The notes beneath the pieces were generated by a model that worked only from the letters and a program-made list of their open reading frames with translations, did not search any database and had not been told where the DNA came from. Made by a program: the position numbers and the translations under genes. A stretch of DNA of 64,000 bases from Megalobrama amblycephala (lineage: Eukaryota > Chordata > Actinopteri > Cypriniformes > Xenocyprididae). Every line of letters starts with the position of its first letter. Positions within the stretch are counted from its first letter, which is position 1. The DNA lies in assembly GCF_018812025.1 (NCBI RefSeq), contig NC_063054.1:36521896-36585895 (forward strand), read 5' to 3'. Shown here piece after piece: positions 48,036 to 64,000 of this stretch.

Positions 48036-48616
48036 AGAGGATTAGGGCCAAGCAATAATAAAAAAATAAAACCATCTCGAGATTAAAGTTGTTAAATTTC
48101 GAGAAAAAACTCGTTAAATTTCGAGAAAAAGGTCGAGATAAAATGTTGAGAAAAACTCGTTAAATTACGAGAAAAAAGTCGAGATAAAATGTTGAGAATA
48201 AACTCGTTAAATTACGAGAAAAAACTTGTTAAATTTTGAGAAAAAAGTCGAGATAAAATGTTGAGAATAAAGTCGTTAAATTACAAGAACAAATTAGTTA
48301 AATTATGAGAAAAATGTAGTTAAATTTCGAGAAAAAAGTCGAGATAAAATGTTGAGAATAAAGTCATTAAATTATGAGAAAAAAGTTGTTAAATTACGAG
48401 AACAAATTCGTTAAATTACAAATTTGTTCTCATAATTTAACGACTTTTTTCTTGTAATTTAATGACTAATAAATTTAATGACTTGAGAATAAATTTAATG
48501 ACTTTATTCTCAACATTTTATCTCGACTTTTTTCTCGAAATTTAACAACTTGAAATTTAACAACTCGAGAATCTCTTTATTTTTTATTATTGCTTGGCCC
48601 TAATCCTCTTCCGTAC
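48036..48616. repeat. Fold-back element with GTTAAATTTCGAGAAAAA internal tandem repeats
   Basis: Outer ends GGAAGAGGATTAGGGCCAAG and CTTGGCCCTAATCCTCTTCC are exact complements. The inside is a run of roughly 15-50 base units of GTTAAATTACGAGAAAAA and GTCGAGATAAAATGTTGAG, mirrored on the right arm. A truncated copy opens the window (1-82). Confidence 0.88.
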
Positions 48617-48910
48617 ATTTATGTAAGTGAGGATAGCAAAATAAACTGTGACGTATTATACCCAAAAATTCTTCATACAGTGGACTACCAGTAAAAGTGA
48701 TAAAAATTTGGGACCAAAAATTATTCAGAAACATTGAAAAAAGAAACTTTGAAAGAAAGTGTTATCTGACATAATTAAGATACATTTTTTCTTACATAGT
48801 TTAACTCTGAGATCTCGTCATATTTTATTACCATTTTTTAAACCATAATGATTAAATGTTCAAGGTGTCTGAATACATTTTGGTTTGACTATATATATAT
48901 ATATATATAT

Positions 48911-49314
48911 GACCCTGGCCCACAAAACCAGTCATTAGTGTCAATTTTTTGAAATTGAGATTTATACATCATCTGAAAACTGAATAAATAAGTTTTCCAT
49001 TGATGTTTGTCAGGATAGGACAATATTAGCCAAGATACAACTATTTGAATATCTGGAATATGAGGGTGCAAAAAAATATTGAGAAAATCGCCTTTAAAGT
49101 TACAATGCATATCCACTCACAAAAATACATTTTGATATATTTACAGTAGGTAATTTGCAAAATATCTTCATGGAACATGATCTTTACTTAATATCCTAAT
49201 GATTTTTTGGTATAAAAGAAAAATCAATAATTTTCACCCATACAACGTATTGTTGGCTATTGCAACAAATATACCCGTGTGACTTATGACTGGTTTTGTG
49301 GTCCAGGGTCACAT
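48911..49314. mobile_element. TGACCCTGG...CCAGGGTCA terminal inverted repeat element
   Basis: Ends TGACCCTGGCCCACAAAACC and GGTTTTGTGGTCCAGGGTCA are inverted, with TATAT on both sides. The 404-bp element does not code and is a common type of fish MITE. Confidence 0.8.
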
Positions 49315-49399
49315 ATATTGTTGGATATAATGCAACATTTGCCTTCAGCTGTGAATCAAGTTTGAATTTTTGTCCTTGTAAAAAGTTTGGGCATCTCTG

Positions 49400-49870
49400 C
49401 TTTAGTCAACATGCATTTGCAACACAATTCAAGTCTAAACTTACCATTGACTAACTGCTAATTAACACAAATATTTAATCAGCCAATCACATGGCAGTAA
49501 CGCTATGCATTTAGGCATGTAGACATGATCAAGCTGATCTGCTTAAGTTTAAACTGAGCATCAGAATGAGGAAGAAAGGTGATTTTGAATGTGGCGTGTT
49601 TGTTGGCGTCAGACGGGCTGGTCTGAGTATTTCAGAAACTGCTGATCTACTAAATATTTTCACACACAACCATCTCTAGGGTTTACAGAGAATGGCCCAA
49701 AAAAGAGAAATTATCCAGTGAGTGTCAGTTCTGTGGGAGAAAATGCCTTGTTGATGTCAGAGGAGAATGACCAGATTGGTTCAGCTGACATTGAAGAATT
49801 AAGGCAGTTCTGAAGGCAAAAGGGGTCCAAAATGGTACTAGCAAGTGTACCTAATAAAGTGGCCTAATAT
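49400..49870 (+). mobile_element. Heavily decayed Tc1-like fragment
   Basis: Sequence resembling a Tc1 N-terminal region (around TGAATGTGGCGTGTTTGTTGG) ends with GTGTACCTAATAAAGTGGCC, a typical Tc1-like terminus in fish. No open frame remains. Confidence 0.55.
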
Positions 49871-49957
49871 TGCAGAGGCATGAAAGGCTAGGAAATCACA
49901 TCACCTCAACAGTGTACATCATACAAAATAATTCACAGCAAATGACCATTTAAAACA

Positions 49958-49963
49958 TTTATT
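49958..49963 (-). terminator. atp6v1d polyadenylation signal
   Basis: TTTATT on the plus strand is AATAAA on the minus strand, 495 bases beyond the atp6v1d stop. The stretch between 49970 and 50457 looks non-repetitive and is likely the 3' UTR. Confidence 0.5.
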
Positions 49964-50457
49964 GAAATTAACTTCACAGGAGTTTTGAGTACACGCTTTC
50001 ACGGAAGAGACTGGGCTGATGTTAGTTAGGGATTGTGTCAACATTGAAGTACTCAAAAGAGATACGTCACAGAATATTCCCATTAGCTAATGGAGATCGC
50101 ACTGGTTTCACACATGCATGCAATAAGACCAGAAGCAGAACGAGTGTCAGAAAATGTGCACAACTCCATGGAATGATCATTTGAATTCATTTATACACAT
50201 TAAACTGTATTTTACAGGATTTCTTTTCTGTTCAGACATAAAAACCATTACATTAGTTAAACGGTTTCTGGATTCAGACCTGCTCATTTTACAGCGTTTT
50301 TGATATTCTATTCACCCTGAACAAAAACAGTGACACGGCACCAACATATACACAAAACAAGAGCTTCCTCTTTTCACGAGACATGTAAAGCTCAGCCTTA
50401 CAGGCACAAAGAATAAATATGATGTGGTTTCTGGGTGGGTTGCTCGGATCGAGGGTC

Positions 50458-53400
50458 TCATTCAAACAGCAGGTCCTCGTCGGCCTCTTCGTTCAGCATG
50501 TTCGTGGGCTCCGAGATCGGGCCCAAAGCAGCCAAGCGTATGGCGATCTCCTTCTCCGTCCTCTCACGGAGCTGTTTCTTCTTCTCCTGGATCTTCTTAA
50601 GCCTGCGATAAAAGATTGGTGGATATTCTGAATATCTTCTTCTTACTCAATATTTAAATTGGACTGCTAAAAGCATTATATATATAAACTACAGATTGAA
50701 ACTTTGTTTGAAACATACGTATGTTTTACATGCACTAATTTTTGTCCATCCAAATGAATCTAATCCGATTTGAGATTCTGAAAGTTCCATTTATGTGAAC
50801 CCTAAACTTTGCAATTTGATTCATATTTTCATTTACTTGTGCATTGCATGTATTGTGAATAGAACGTCTGCATTAAAGCCACTGCAATAATGTCACTGGA
50901 AATACTGTGAGTGAAATTGTCATTTTTGCCTTTATGGAATATTAAAAGAAAAACTGACTATTATGTCAGAACAGCTGTTAACAAATATTCAGTCTCCTCT
51001 AGTAATGGGAGAAATTAAGCTTTTTGAAACTTTGAATCAATTGAGTCAATTGCTTCACAAATGATTCAGTTTCAAAGTGCTCGAAATGCCACATGCTGAT
51101 CAAAACGGTGTAAATGCAACAAAAAACATGCATAAAAACACCTTTTACAAACCAACTGCAAATGTTTTCTTGTGTTTAGATACAATTAACAAATTATCAA
51201 ATACTATTAAATGTGAAGTGTATGTATGTGTTATTTTATTAATTTGTAGGCTTGTTTTATGGAGAGCTTAGTTAATTAGGCCAATAAAGAGACTATTAAC
51301 TGCAACTCCTGTGCCATTAAAATTGTCTACAAATGTATTAAACTGATCCAAGATCAGGTAAAACCTTTGGTTCATGAGTTCACAGAGATCATCGCGCCCT
51401 AGTGGCGACTCATTTCGAACCGTTTCAAAACAGTTATGACGTAAACAAAGCCTTAAAGGGATAGTTCACCCAAAAATGAAAATTTGATGTTTATCTGCTT
51501 ACCCCCCAAAATGATGATTTTTAACTCCAACCGTTCCGGTCTGTCAGTTGTATAATGCATGTCAATGGGAACTCCATTTATAAGAGTTAAAAAAAAACAT
51601 GCACAGACAAATCCAAATTAAACCCTGCGGTTCGTGATGACACACTGATGTCCTAAGACACGAAACAATCGGTTTGTGCGAGAAACCGAACAGTATTTAT
51701 ATCATTTTATACTTCTAATACACCACTATGTCCATCAATGTGTCGTCACGAGCCGCAGGGTTTCATTTGGATTTGTCTGTTCATGTTTTTTTTTTTACTC
51801 TTATAGACGAAGTTCCCATTGACATGCATTATACGACTGACAGACCGCAACGGTTGCAGTTAAAAATCATCATTTGTGTTCTACTGAAGAAACAAAGTCA
51901 CCTACGTCTTGGATGCCCTGGGGGTAAGCAGATAAACATCACATTTTCATTTTTGGGTGAACTATCCCTTTAACTTTGGCAGTTTTATACACACTTTGAA
52001 TCAGTGGTGATTCGCAAAGGTCACAAAGCAGACTCATAATAAGACATAACACGTTCATATAATGTAAAACGTATGTAAAGAGAGATCTTATTATATAAGG
52101 GCATATGCATGACAGCACTGTGCATGTGTGTAAGGTATTTTTAAATCGGATTGAGATTATATTCAAGTGTTTACATGCTTAGTTTTTTCCTATTGATCAG
52201 ATTATTTCAGGTCTACACCACTTCTTTCTTCACAATCCGATTGAAATTTCTAATCTACGGGTTATTTGGGTGCATGTAAACACAGCTAATGTTGTCACAT
52301 AACCTCACTATAATGCACTGCAGTCCCACCTGTAGAACTCCTCTCGCTCCCGTTCATCCAGCTCGGTAATGATGTACGTGAGTGTGCGCTCGATCCTGGG
52401 AATAATCACTGAGAGGAAAAACACACAAGCATCACATGATCTATTTGTTGTTTTTTTTTGAAGAGGACCTTTTATACTTTTTTTACACTAGCTTTCATTA
52501 GTGTTGCTGTTTGAGCATGATAAAGCTCTGCAAAGTTCCTCCAGCTGGAGTTATCCTCTATATCAGTGTCACTGAAACGCCTCCATTGTAGTCTCGAGTT
52601 TTCTTCCGGGAACGAACACGTCAGAATATTCCTTATTTAAATAATTCATACCCAAGGCATATGCAAAATAAAGGGGCGGGGCCTGGTTGAGTCAGTTAGT
52701 AGTGTGTTGACCAACCAAAACACACTGCTCCAGCCGACCAATCAGAGCACACTGTGCTTTTCAGAAGGAGGGGCTTCACAGAGACAAGAACTAAACAGAG
52801 CGTTACTGACAGACTGGGAAGAGAGGAGCTGAACAATGGAGAATATGAGGAAAATAATGAACATTCAAGCATGAAAACCTGTTCGCTAGAGCCCAAAAAC
52901 AACATCAAGACTTTGTACAAGCATAATAGGTCCCCTTTAAAACAAGCCTGATTGTTTCGTCATCGTTCAGAGGATGATCTCACCATGTTCGATGGCGTTC
53001 ACACGGCGATTTGTGATCTTGATGGCCTCGTCCAGCGTCACAAAAGAGGTCTGTATGTGAATCAATCACAAAACACACATTTATTAAAATGATTCTGCAT
53101 CAAAAAACCTGAGATTTCGACATTTTCTTTTATGGGTAAGGATAGAAATGTTCAGTAGTGGTTTGACCTGCAGCGAGGCCAGCTCTACGAGAAGCTCGAC
53201 CGCTTTGGCGTAGTTTCTCTTCAGACGAGACAGCTGCTCTCCACCTCTGGCCAGACCAGTGAGCTCATAACCTGCACAGAGGAGAAAATCAAACTGATTG
53301 ACAGTTTTTCATCCTATTAAAACATGAAGTGAGCAGGATTCTTACTGTCTCCTCCCTCCTGGTAATGTTCAAACACCGGAAGAGTGACTCCTGAGAACAA

Positions 53401-55198
53401 ACACAGAAAGGTGACCGTAAAGGAGATATCTGACAATTCTTTATATTTCACTGAGATGGATGGATGACAAACCTGCAACATTGTCCTTTTTTGCTCTGAC
53501 CTTCACCTGGGCCTTGTTCACATTCTGAATGACTGTAGTACTGACAGAATTCAAACACATTCGGTGAGATCTGCTGCCATATTCATCCTTTAATGACATT
53601 ATGAATGCACAGCTTTAATGAAATTAATGAACTACCTGAAGTCACCAGCAGCAAATTTGGCCTCAGCTAATGAGAAGGCGGCTTCCCTCATCACCTCTCC
53701 CATCAGAGTCTTAGTCTGGAGAGTCACATGATTGTTTATTAATGCACAAGTCAATAAAAATACAGATATCTATTATTAAAGCATAGGTATGATGTTATAC
53801 CTCAATTATTTTTCTTAGAATCTGTCGAAATCGCATGGACAGAGCATCAGCTTTCTTCTTCAGCAAACTACGGCCAGTTTGAGCTCCTTTCAGTCGAGCT
53901 TTCATAATGGTCTGAGCCCTGATGCAATAAAAAATACATAAAACATAATAATATATAAAAACCACAGGACATTTAAAGGATTAGTTCACTTTCAAATAAA
54001 AATTTCCTGATAATTTACTCACCCCCATGTCATCCAAGTCAAAAAGAAATTAAGGTTTTTGATGAAAACATTCCAGGATTTTTCTCCTTATAGTGGACTT
54101 CAATGGACTCCAAATGGTTGAAGGTCAAAATTACAGTTTCAGTGCAGCTTCAAAGAGCTTTAAATGATACCAGACGAGGAATAAGGGTCTCATCTAGCGA
54201 AACGATCGCTCATTTTCGAAAAAATACAACTGTATATGCTTTATAAATATAATAGGGAAGGTGTAGGACATACGGCGTAAGCTTTTTGAAGAATACGGAA
54301 AGTGGAAGCAAGTGCATGATGATCATTTGTGTTTGTAAAGCATATACAGTTGTATTTTTTTCGAAAATGAGCGATGGTTTCTCTAGATAAGACTCTTATT
54401 CCTCGTCTGATATCGTTTAAAGCTCTTTGAAGCTGCACTGAAACTGAAATTTTGACCTTCAACCGTTTGGAGTCCATTGAAGTCCACTATATGGAGAATA
54501 ATCCTGGAATGTTTTCATCAAAAACCTTCATTTCTTTTCGACTGAAGAAAGAAAGACATCTTGGATGACATGGGGGTGAGTAAATTATCAGGAAAATTTT
54601 ATTTGAAAGTGAACTAATCCTTTAAGAAAAATTAATGCAAACAGTTATCATCTTACTTTCTAAGAATGCATATTTTAGCATTAATTTTATATGATTAACT
54701 GAATGTATCCTATATATTTACTATGTATTTTAAGTTTTTTTTCCCAGTATCTCTTAGTTAAGGTCAGTAGACTGTCAAGCAATGAAGGGCTCACATGACT
54801 GTGAATAACATCACTTCCTCTTCTCAGTCTACTTGAAATTTGTTTTACATTATTTATATGAATGCACAAAAACATCTAAAATATTGTCATCCATCATAGA
54901 GTTCTATAATATTTTATGTTTCTCCAATATATGACGTACACTGATAAATAACATACAATATATTTTATTATTGCTGATTTAGTAATAAAATTTGATAAAT
55001 TCATAAATCCTAGATGACGCACGACTCCAGCGCATTCAATATTATCTTAGCTCGTTCTTTGAGATCATATATGACTCTTTTCTAAAACCATAAGCTCCTA
55101 AAATATGTATTTATCAGATGCTGCACGATTGTCAATAATGAATCTGATTCGACTCACATTCTAGAGGGAAACACGTCGATCCGTTCTTTTCCCGACAT
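50458..55198 (-). CDS. atp6v1d: V-type proton ATPase subunit D, complete nine-exon CDS
   Basis: Subunit D is part of the central rotor stalk of the V1 sector and couples ATP hydrolysis to proton pumping into lysosomes and other organelles. Reading the minus strand, coding exons are 55198-55158, 53918-53801, 53715-53636, 53540-53473, 53390-53346, 53271-53168, 53050-52984, 52408-52330 and 50602-50458. Phases join to 248 residues (human 247). The start reads [14 protein letters not shown] across the first junction. The long coiled-coil arms are visible as [20 protein letters not shown] at the N-terminal side and [11 protein letters not shown] then IIPRIERTL on the C-terminal side. The protein ends in [10 protein letters not shown] before TGA at 50460-50458. 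The gene is tail-to-tail with pals1 and head-to-head with eif2s1. No breaks or missing segments were seen. Confidence 0.97.
51453..51973. mobile_element. TTAA-flanked fold-back element 3
   Basis: TTAA plus AGGGATAGTTCACCCAAAAA at the left, TTTTTGGGTGAACTATCCCT plus TTAA at the right, 521 bp, with complementary arms. It lies in the last atp6v1d intron. Confidence 0.88.
52465..52945. repeat. GACCTTTTATAC ... TAGGTCCCCTTTAA repeat
   Basis: GC-rich block (GGGGCGGGGCCTGG near 52673) bounded by short complementary ends, of the same general style as the element at 17932-18719. Intronic in atp6v1d, non-coding. Confidence 0.4.
53973..54625. mobile_element. TTAA-flanked fold-back element 4
   Basis: TTAA plus AGGATTAGTTCACTTTCAAA at the left, TTTGAAAGTGAACTAATCCT plus TTAA at the right, 653 bp. 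It is the same family as element 2. It lies in atp6v1d intron 1, 55 bases from exon 2. Confidence 0.88.
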
Positions 55199-55440
55199 CT
55201 TTCTTCTTTAATTTGAACACTATATCAAACTACTGCGACGTTTCGCTGTTGAAATCGTCAAATATAGTGTTCGCTAATTTAATATCACGATTAAATGATT
55301 ATAATATCATCGCTGTGACCCCAGCTACAGGACGCAGGATTTGATGATCAGCTGACTGGAGGTCATGTGATTCCTCCAGAGGGCGGCGATTGGTCGCGTC
55401 ACTTCCGTACGTGGATTCACATTCTAAAATAACGGTCGAC
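55199..55440 (-). promoter_or_regulatory. Putative atp6v1d promoter with MiT/TFE-type E-box, CCAAT box and ETS site
   Basis: Immediately upstream of the atp6v1d ATG are an M-box type motif TCATGTGA (55363-55370), ATTGG, i.e. an inverted CCAAT box (about 55389-55393), and ACTTCCG, i.e. an ETS site CGGAAGT on the minus strand (about 55401-55407). TFEB/MITF-family factors are known to drive V-ATPase genes through related E-boxes. Function here is inferred only from the motifs and position. Confidence 0.45.
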
Positions 55441-55612
55441 GGTAATGACGGTAAAAAATAATATGACTTTATGTTTTATTTATGTTTTTTATTTTGACTT
55501 TAAGAGCTTTTGAAGGTGCCTCGTCTGATTTAAATACATCCATGTGTCATTTTAGACTTTTTAAACAATAAAAATCAGGTATTTTTAAATTATCGGTATG
55601 TATATAATTATC

Positions 55613-56683
55613 AGAGCTGGGAAGTAACGGATTACATTTAATCTGGATTACTTAATCAGATTCCAAAAATCAAGTACTTGTAATTAGAGTGACTACTTTT
55701 TAAAATACTCGTAATCAGACTACAGTTACTTTTTTATGGATTACATATTATTTACACAATGGCAGTAAGTTGTTCACGATTCATTGATTCTCCTAGTTTT
55801 TCATTTTTTTTAACATTTATATTTTTTTCATAATAAACCTGCCGCTTATACGTACGTAATTCTTTGAGTTTTTCCGGCGGTGAGGGGGAAATATAGATGA
55901 ATATATATGAAATATATTTATTAAATAATAATATAATAATAATAATAATAATAATAATAGATGAAATATTTGATGTAGCACTGATATTGCTGTGAATTTC
56001 ATGTTTTTCAATATTTGTTTTTGTAATGTTGCTGTTTTGTAAATTTACTTAATTTAAAAAAAAACAAGGAAAATCCCGCACACTATCAACTTGCAAAACC
56101 GTAAAAAAGTTGGATGCCTGATGAAGATCATACGATCAAAACGTTGCCAATAAAGAACTTTTTTACAGTTTTGCAAGTTGATAGTGTGTGGGATTTTCCT
56201 TGTTTTTTCATATTTTTACTACACTAGTCTTCTTTGCTACGCACCTATCTATGTACAGGTGTGCGACGCTAATGTATCATTCAAGTAAATATGTTTTAAA
56301 ATCATAAGATGTGATTTTGTTTTATTCAGTGTTACTATCAGCAAACACTAACAGGTACATTAGTGTTAGAATTTCGAGGTATTAACTGTCTATACATTGC
56401 ACTTTAAAAAGAATCTGTTGAGGTTCTTGTTGGTGAATAGAATATATTTTTTGGAATATATTTTTTCTTTGTATCTGTCAAAATAGTACAAGATTATCCT
56501 ACAACATATGTGATATCAAACAAGGGTTAGCACAAAAGTAATCTAAATGTAATCCAAAAGTAGTCAGATTACATTACCAAAAATGTGTAATCTAAGAGAT
56601 TATATTACAGATTACAAATTTTGTCATGTAATTTGTAATCAGTAACTGATTACAATTCATAAGTAATCTACCCAGCTCTGGTA
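55613..56683. mobile_element. hAT-like non-autonomous element with CAGAGCTGGG ends
   Basis: Left end CAGAGCTGGGAAGTAACGGA and right end TAATCTACCCAGCTCTG are inverted. Flanks ATAATTAT and GTAATTAT differ at one of eight bases, as expected of an old 8-bp target duplication. It sits between the divergent atp6v1d and eif2s1 genes and contains the hairpin listed separately. Confidence 0.7.
56060..56207. repeat. Long near-perfect hairpin inside the hAT-like element
   Basis: Arms at about 56060-56113 and 56158-56207 are complementary over about 50 bases (CAAGGAAAATCCCGCACACT pairs with AGTGTGTGGGATTTTCCTTG). The loop of about 45 bases carries CTGATGAAGATCATACGATC and AAACGTTGC. Confidence 0.85.
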
Positions 56684-56939
56684 ATTATTATCTTTAAAAA
56701 TATACATAACGTAACGTAAGCGTTTTTTAAAAAGGCTTGTGTGCCGAGACGCATTGGTAAAATAAACAGTATTTTTTTCAGACACGCTCTGATTATTTTA
56801 TCACAAGTGTTGTTGGTATTGAAAAAAACAATGTGATGATGCACCAGAATAACCACACAGCACTAATATAAAATGAGTGACTTTTATTTTGAAGTATGGC
56901 CGTATTGATGCAACATCCCTGTTATTCACTGGTTACTGC

Positions 56940-57028
56940 TCGCTTCATTCTTTCTCGGATCGCAGGATCAATGGCCAACTAACGCTCGCAGAAACACTAC
57001 AGTTTCTAGAGATTTAAAGGATTTAAAG
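56940..57028 (+). promoter_or_regulatory. Possible eif2s1 promoter and non-coding first exon
   Basis: This non-repetitive stretch lies about 1 kb before the eif2s1 coding exon. It ends in TTTAAA followed by GTGAGC, a good donor at 57029, and eif2s1 needs a 5' non-coding exon. The transcription start and exon limits are guesses. Confidence 0.3.
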
Positions 57029-57687
57029 TGAGCCGTTTGTGACACCTGTCAGGTGGGATTGAGTTACCTTTATATCCGTGATGGTTCGGCTCATGTTGAG
57101 CTCATGTTTCGGATGATATGAGTGTTTAATTGCTGCTGTCATAGAGCATGTGCCGCATGCGCTCATTTGCTCAGCTATGCAGAAATGATGGTTCTATAGA
57201 CTGACAGATGAATAGCTATATAGATAGATATGTAAACATTGTGTAAATTATGTCAGCAGTCCAACATTTAACATAAACTACACATACAGTATACAATATA
57301 TTATTTATAACACACAGAATACATTAGTATTCTGTAAAAAATGTAAATAATAATGATAGACATAAGATTAAAATGTGAATTAAATAAACAATGAAACAAT
57401 TAGATATAAATAAATAAAAATGAGGTTAAAATAAAGTATACAATTGATTAAAATAAACTGATTAAAATTAATAATTGAAAATTGTAACTATAATTTAAAA
57501 TCCAATGCAACTTAATTAAGAAACTAAATATCATATTTTACACATTTGTAATATTAATTTATTTTTTACAGTATAAACTGGATCTTTATAGATGAAAATA
57601 TATAGCTGCCTTTTCAGGACAAGGATGTGATCATATTTGGGTTTCCGACTGAGAACCAATAGACAAATGTTTCTGCTCATCTCTTCT

Positions 57688-57910
57688 CTTTTGTCTGTTC
57701 TTTCTTCTTTTTTTTCCTTTTGTCTGTTCTTGCCGTTTCTCTTTCCTTCATTGTTTCTGCTTGTTAACAGCAGGTGTTCATCACTAATACTCAATCATTC
57801 CTCGATTAATTGCTTGTCTGTTCTTGCTGTTTCTCTTCCCTTCAGTGTTTCTGCTTGTTAACAGCAGGCGTTCATCACTAATGCCCAATCATTCCTCGAT
57901 TAATCGCTTG
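57688..57910 (+). repeat. 94-bp minisatellite, short array (eif2s1 intron 1)
   Basis: Two copies of a unit with CTGCTTGTTAACAGCAGG and TCATTCCTCGATTAATCGCT, 94 bases apart (TTGTTAACAG at 57761 and 57855). It lies just before the first coding exon. Confidence 0.9.
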
Positions 57911-57934
57911 ATTATCTCATTAACTCAATAATAG

Positions 57935-62941
<5,007 letters not shown>

Positions 62942-64000
62942 ATGAAAAAACGCACTGGGCGTGAAAACCAACAACTCCTTCAGTGCAGAAATGGTCTCAA
63001 ATACTGTTTTTGCATGGTAGCGGCCAATCAGTGACATTGCAGCAAATTAACATTTACACAAGTGAAAACATTATAAAGCAGTGAAAACCTGATTTTTGTT
63101 TTTAACCGGTGGCCTTTTAAACATTTTAACCCATCACAACTATTTCAGCTGATTCAACCATGCAGAGTGAAAGCTTTTGATTTTGCATTTGTAATTTTCA
63201 GTGAATTAAAATGTTTCTCGCTCTACTTCAATCTCAGTAAAATTCTGGAAAGTTGTTGGAAGTTTTGTGTTCTTTTCCATTCTGTTTTCTGACTCATTCA
63301 GCGTGAGTCATGCATTTGACACTCTTCTCACGCCAGTGTTAATTTCATTGACGAATAATTTTTGTCAACATTTTCGAAAACGAAATAAAAACCAGTTTTG
63401 AATGACAAAACCTATGATGAAAATCTACTGACATTTTCACCAACTAATAAAAACAAGACTAAAATGTTAGGGAGGGACAATTTGGGAAGAGATCCAGTCA
63501 GAACCGATTCTGCGCGAGTATTCACAAACACACTGGGTTATGTCTTAAGTGAACGTAAACATCTGGGAGGATATCGGATGTGTATCAGTGTATTGGATCC
63601 GTGCATTCGGCCTTAAAGTGACAGCAGCTTAATAAACCTGCTGCTTTCCATCATTAATGTTAATCAAATAACAAAAGAAAAAGAGAAAATCACTCAATGC
63701 TCTTGACTGAATAACTTTAAAAAGGATTAATCTTTATTTAAATTTTAAATATGTCTGCTTGAAAGAATGAAGAATGTATGCGTTGTTATAAAGAATTTAT
63801 CAATTAAAAAGAAGACCATGTTCTTGTTTCTTTATGTGATGTTTTTATATTTTAAAGCAGTCAAATCTGTGTCTGTATTGCATGTTCAAACCTTAATATT
63901 CATGTTCAGGTTGATGTTTTCTTCAGGAGAATACAATGAGTTTGGAAATTTTAGAGAAATGCTTAATTGATGCATTACAATTTAACTAAAACTTACAGAG
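62942..64000. other. Downstream intergenic sequence, no gene recognised
   Basis: After the eif2s1 stop comes likely 3' UTR, then repeat-like sequence at about 63330-63640 (GACGAATAATTTTTGTC, ACAAACACACTGGG). No exon with convincing splice sites and protein similarity was seen. Confidence 0.5.
63205..63210 (+). terminator. Candidate eif2s1 polyadenylation signal
   Basis: ATTAAA lies 264 bases after the eif2s1 stop. Later AATAAA hexamers at about 63382 and 63628 sit in repeat-like sequence and are alternatives. Confidence 0.35.

Noticed and set aside
52754..52951. 65-residue frame [15 protein letters not shown]
   Set aside because: It lies in a repeat-like block inside an atp6v1d intron, without conserved features.

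Overview
The window looks like nuclear DNA of a teleost fish, most likely a cyprinid. The evidence is spliced vertebrate genes with GT-AG introns, dense Tc1/mariner, hAT-like, L2 LINE and TTAA-flanked fold-back elements, and long AT-rich microsatellites. No bacterial, viral or organellar content was seen. All gene calls rest on reading exons and splice sites by eye and on remembered family features; no database search was run.

Layout. (1) 1-12295, + strand: the last twelve coding exons of gephyrin (gphn), covering the molybdotransferase E domain to the stop codon. (2) About 12.3-20.2 kb: gphn 3' UTR and a transposon-rich intergenic stretch with two Tc1 elements, a 936-bp inverted duplication and a TTAA-flanked element. 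(3) 20213-47424, + strand: a complete 13-exon CDS for the polarity scaffold PALS1/MPP5 (652 aa). (4) 36671-44073, + strand, nested inside intron 11 of pals1: a four-exon piggyBac-type transposase gene (1193 aa) with an intact DDD triad, AT-hooks and an acidic N-terminus built from duplicated phase-2 exon ends. This is the most unusual object in the window. (5) 50458-55198, - strand: a complete nine-exon V-ATPase subunit D gene (atp6v1d, 248 aa), tail-to-tail with pals1. (6) 58046-62941, + strand: a complete seven-coding-exon eIF2-alpha gene (eif2s1, 315 aa), head-to-head with atp6v1d.

The order gphn - pals1 - atp6v1d - eif2s1 matches the conserved vertebrate block on human chromosome 14q23, which supports all four identifications. 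The genes are not a pathway. They cover inhibitory synapse scaffolding and Moco synthesis, epithelial polarity, organelle acidification and translation initiation.

The rest is intronic or intergenic and repeat-rich. It includes minisatellites whose units recur in two introns of the same gene (gphn and eif2s1), a 162-bp-period GTTGCTA minisatellite in a pals1 intron, a 277-bp hAT-like insertion in a dead L2 with a perfect 8-bp target duplication, and five TTAA-bounded non-autonomous elements that share a genome with the nested piggyBac gene. No tRNA, rRNA or CRISPR array was recognised.
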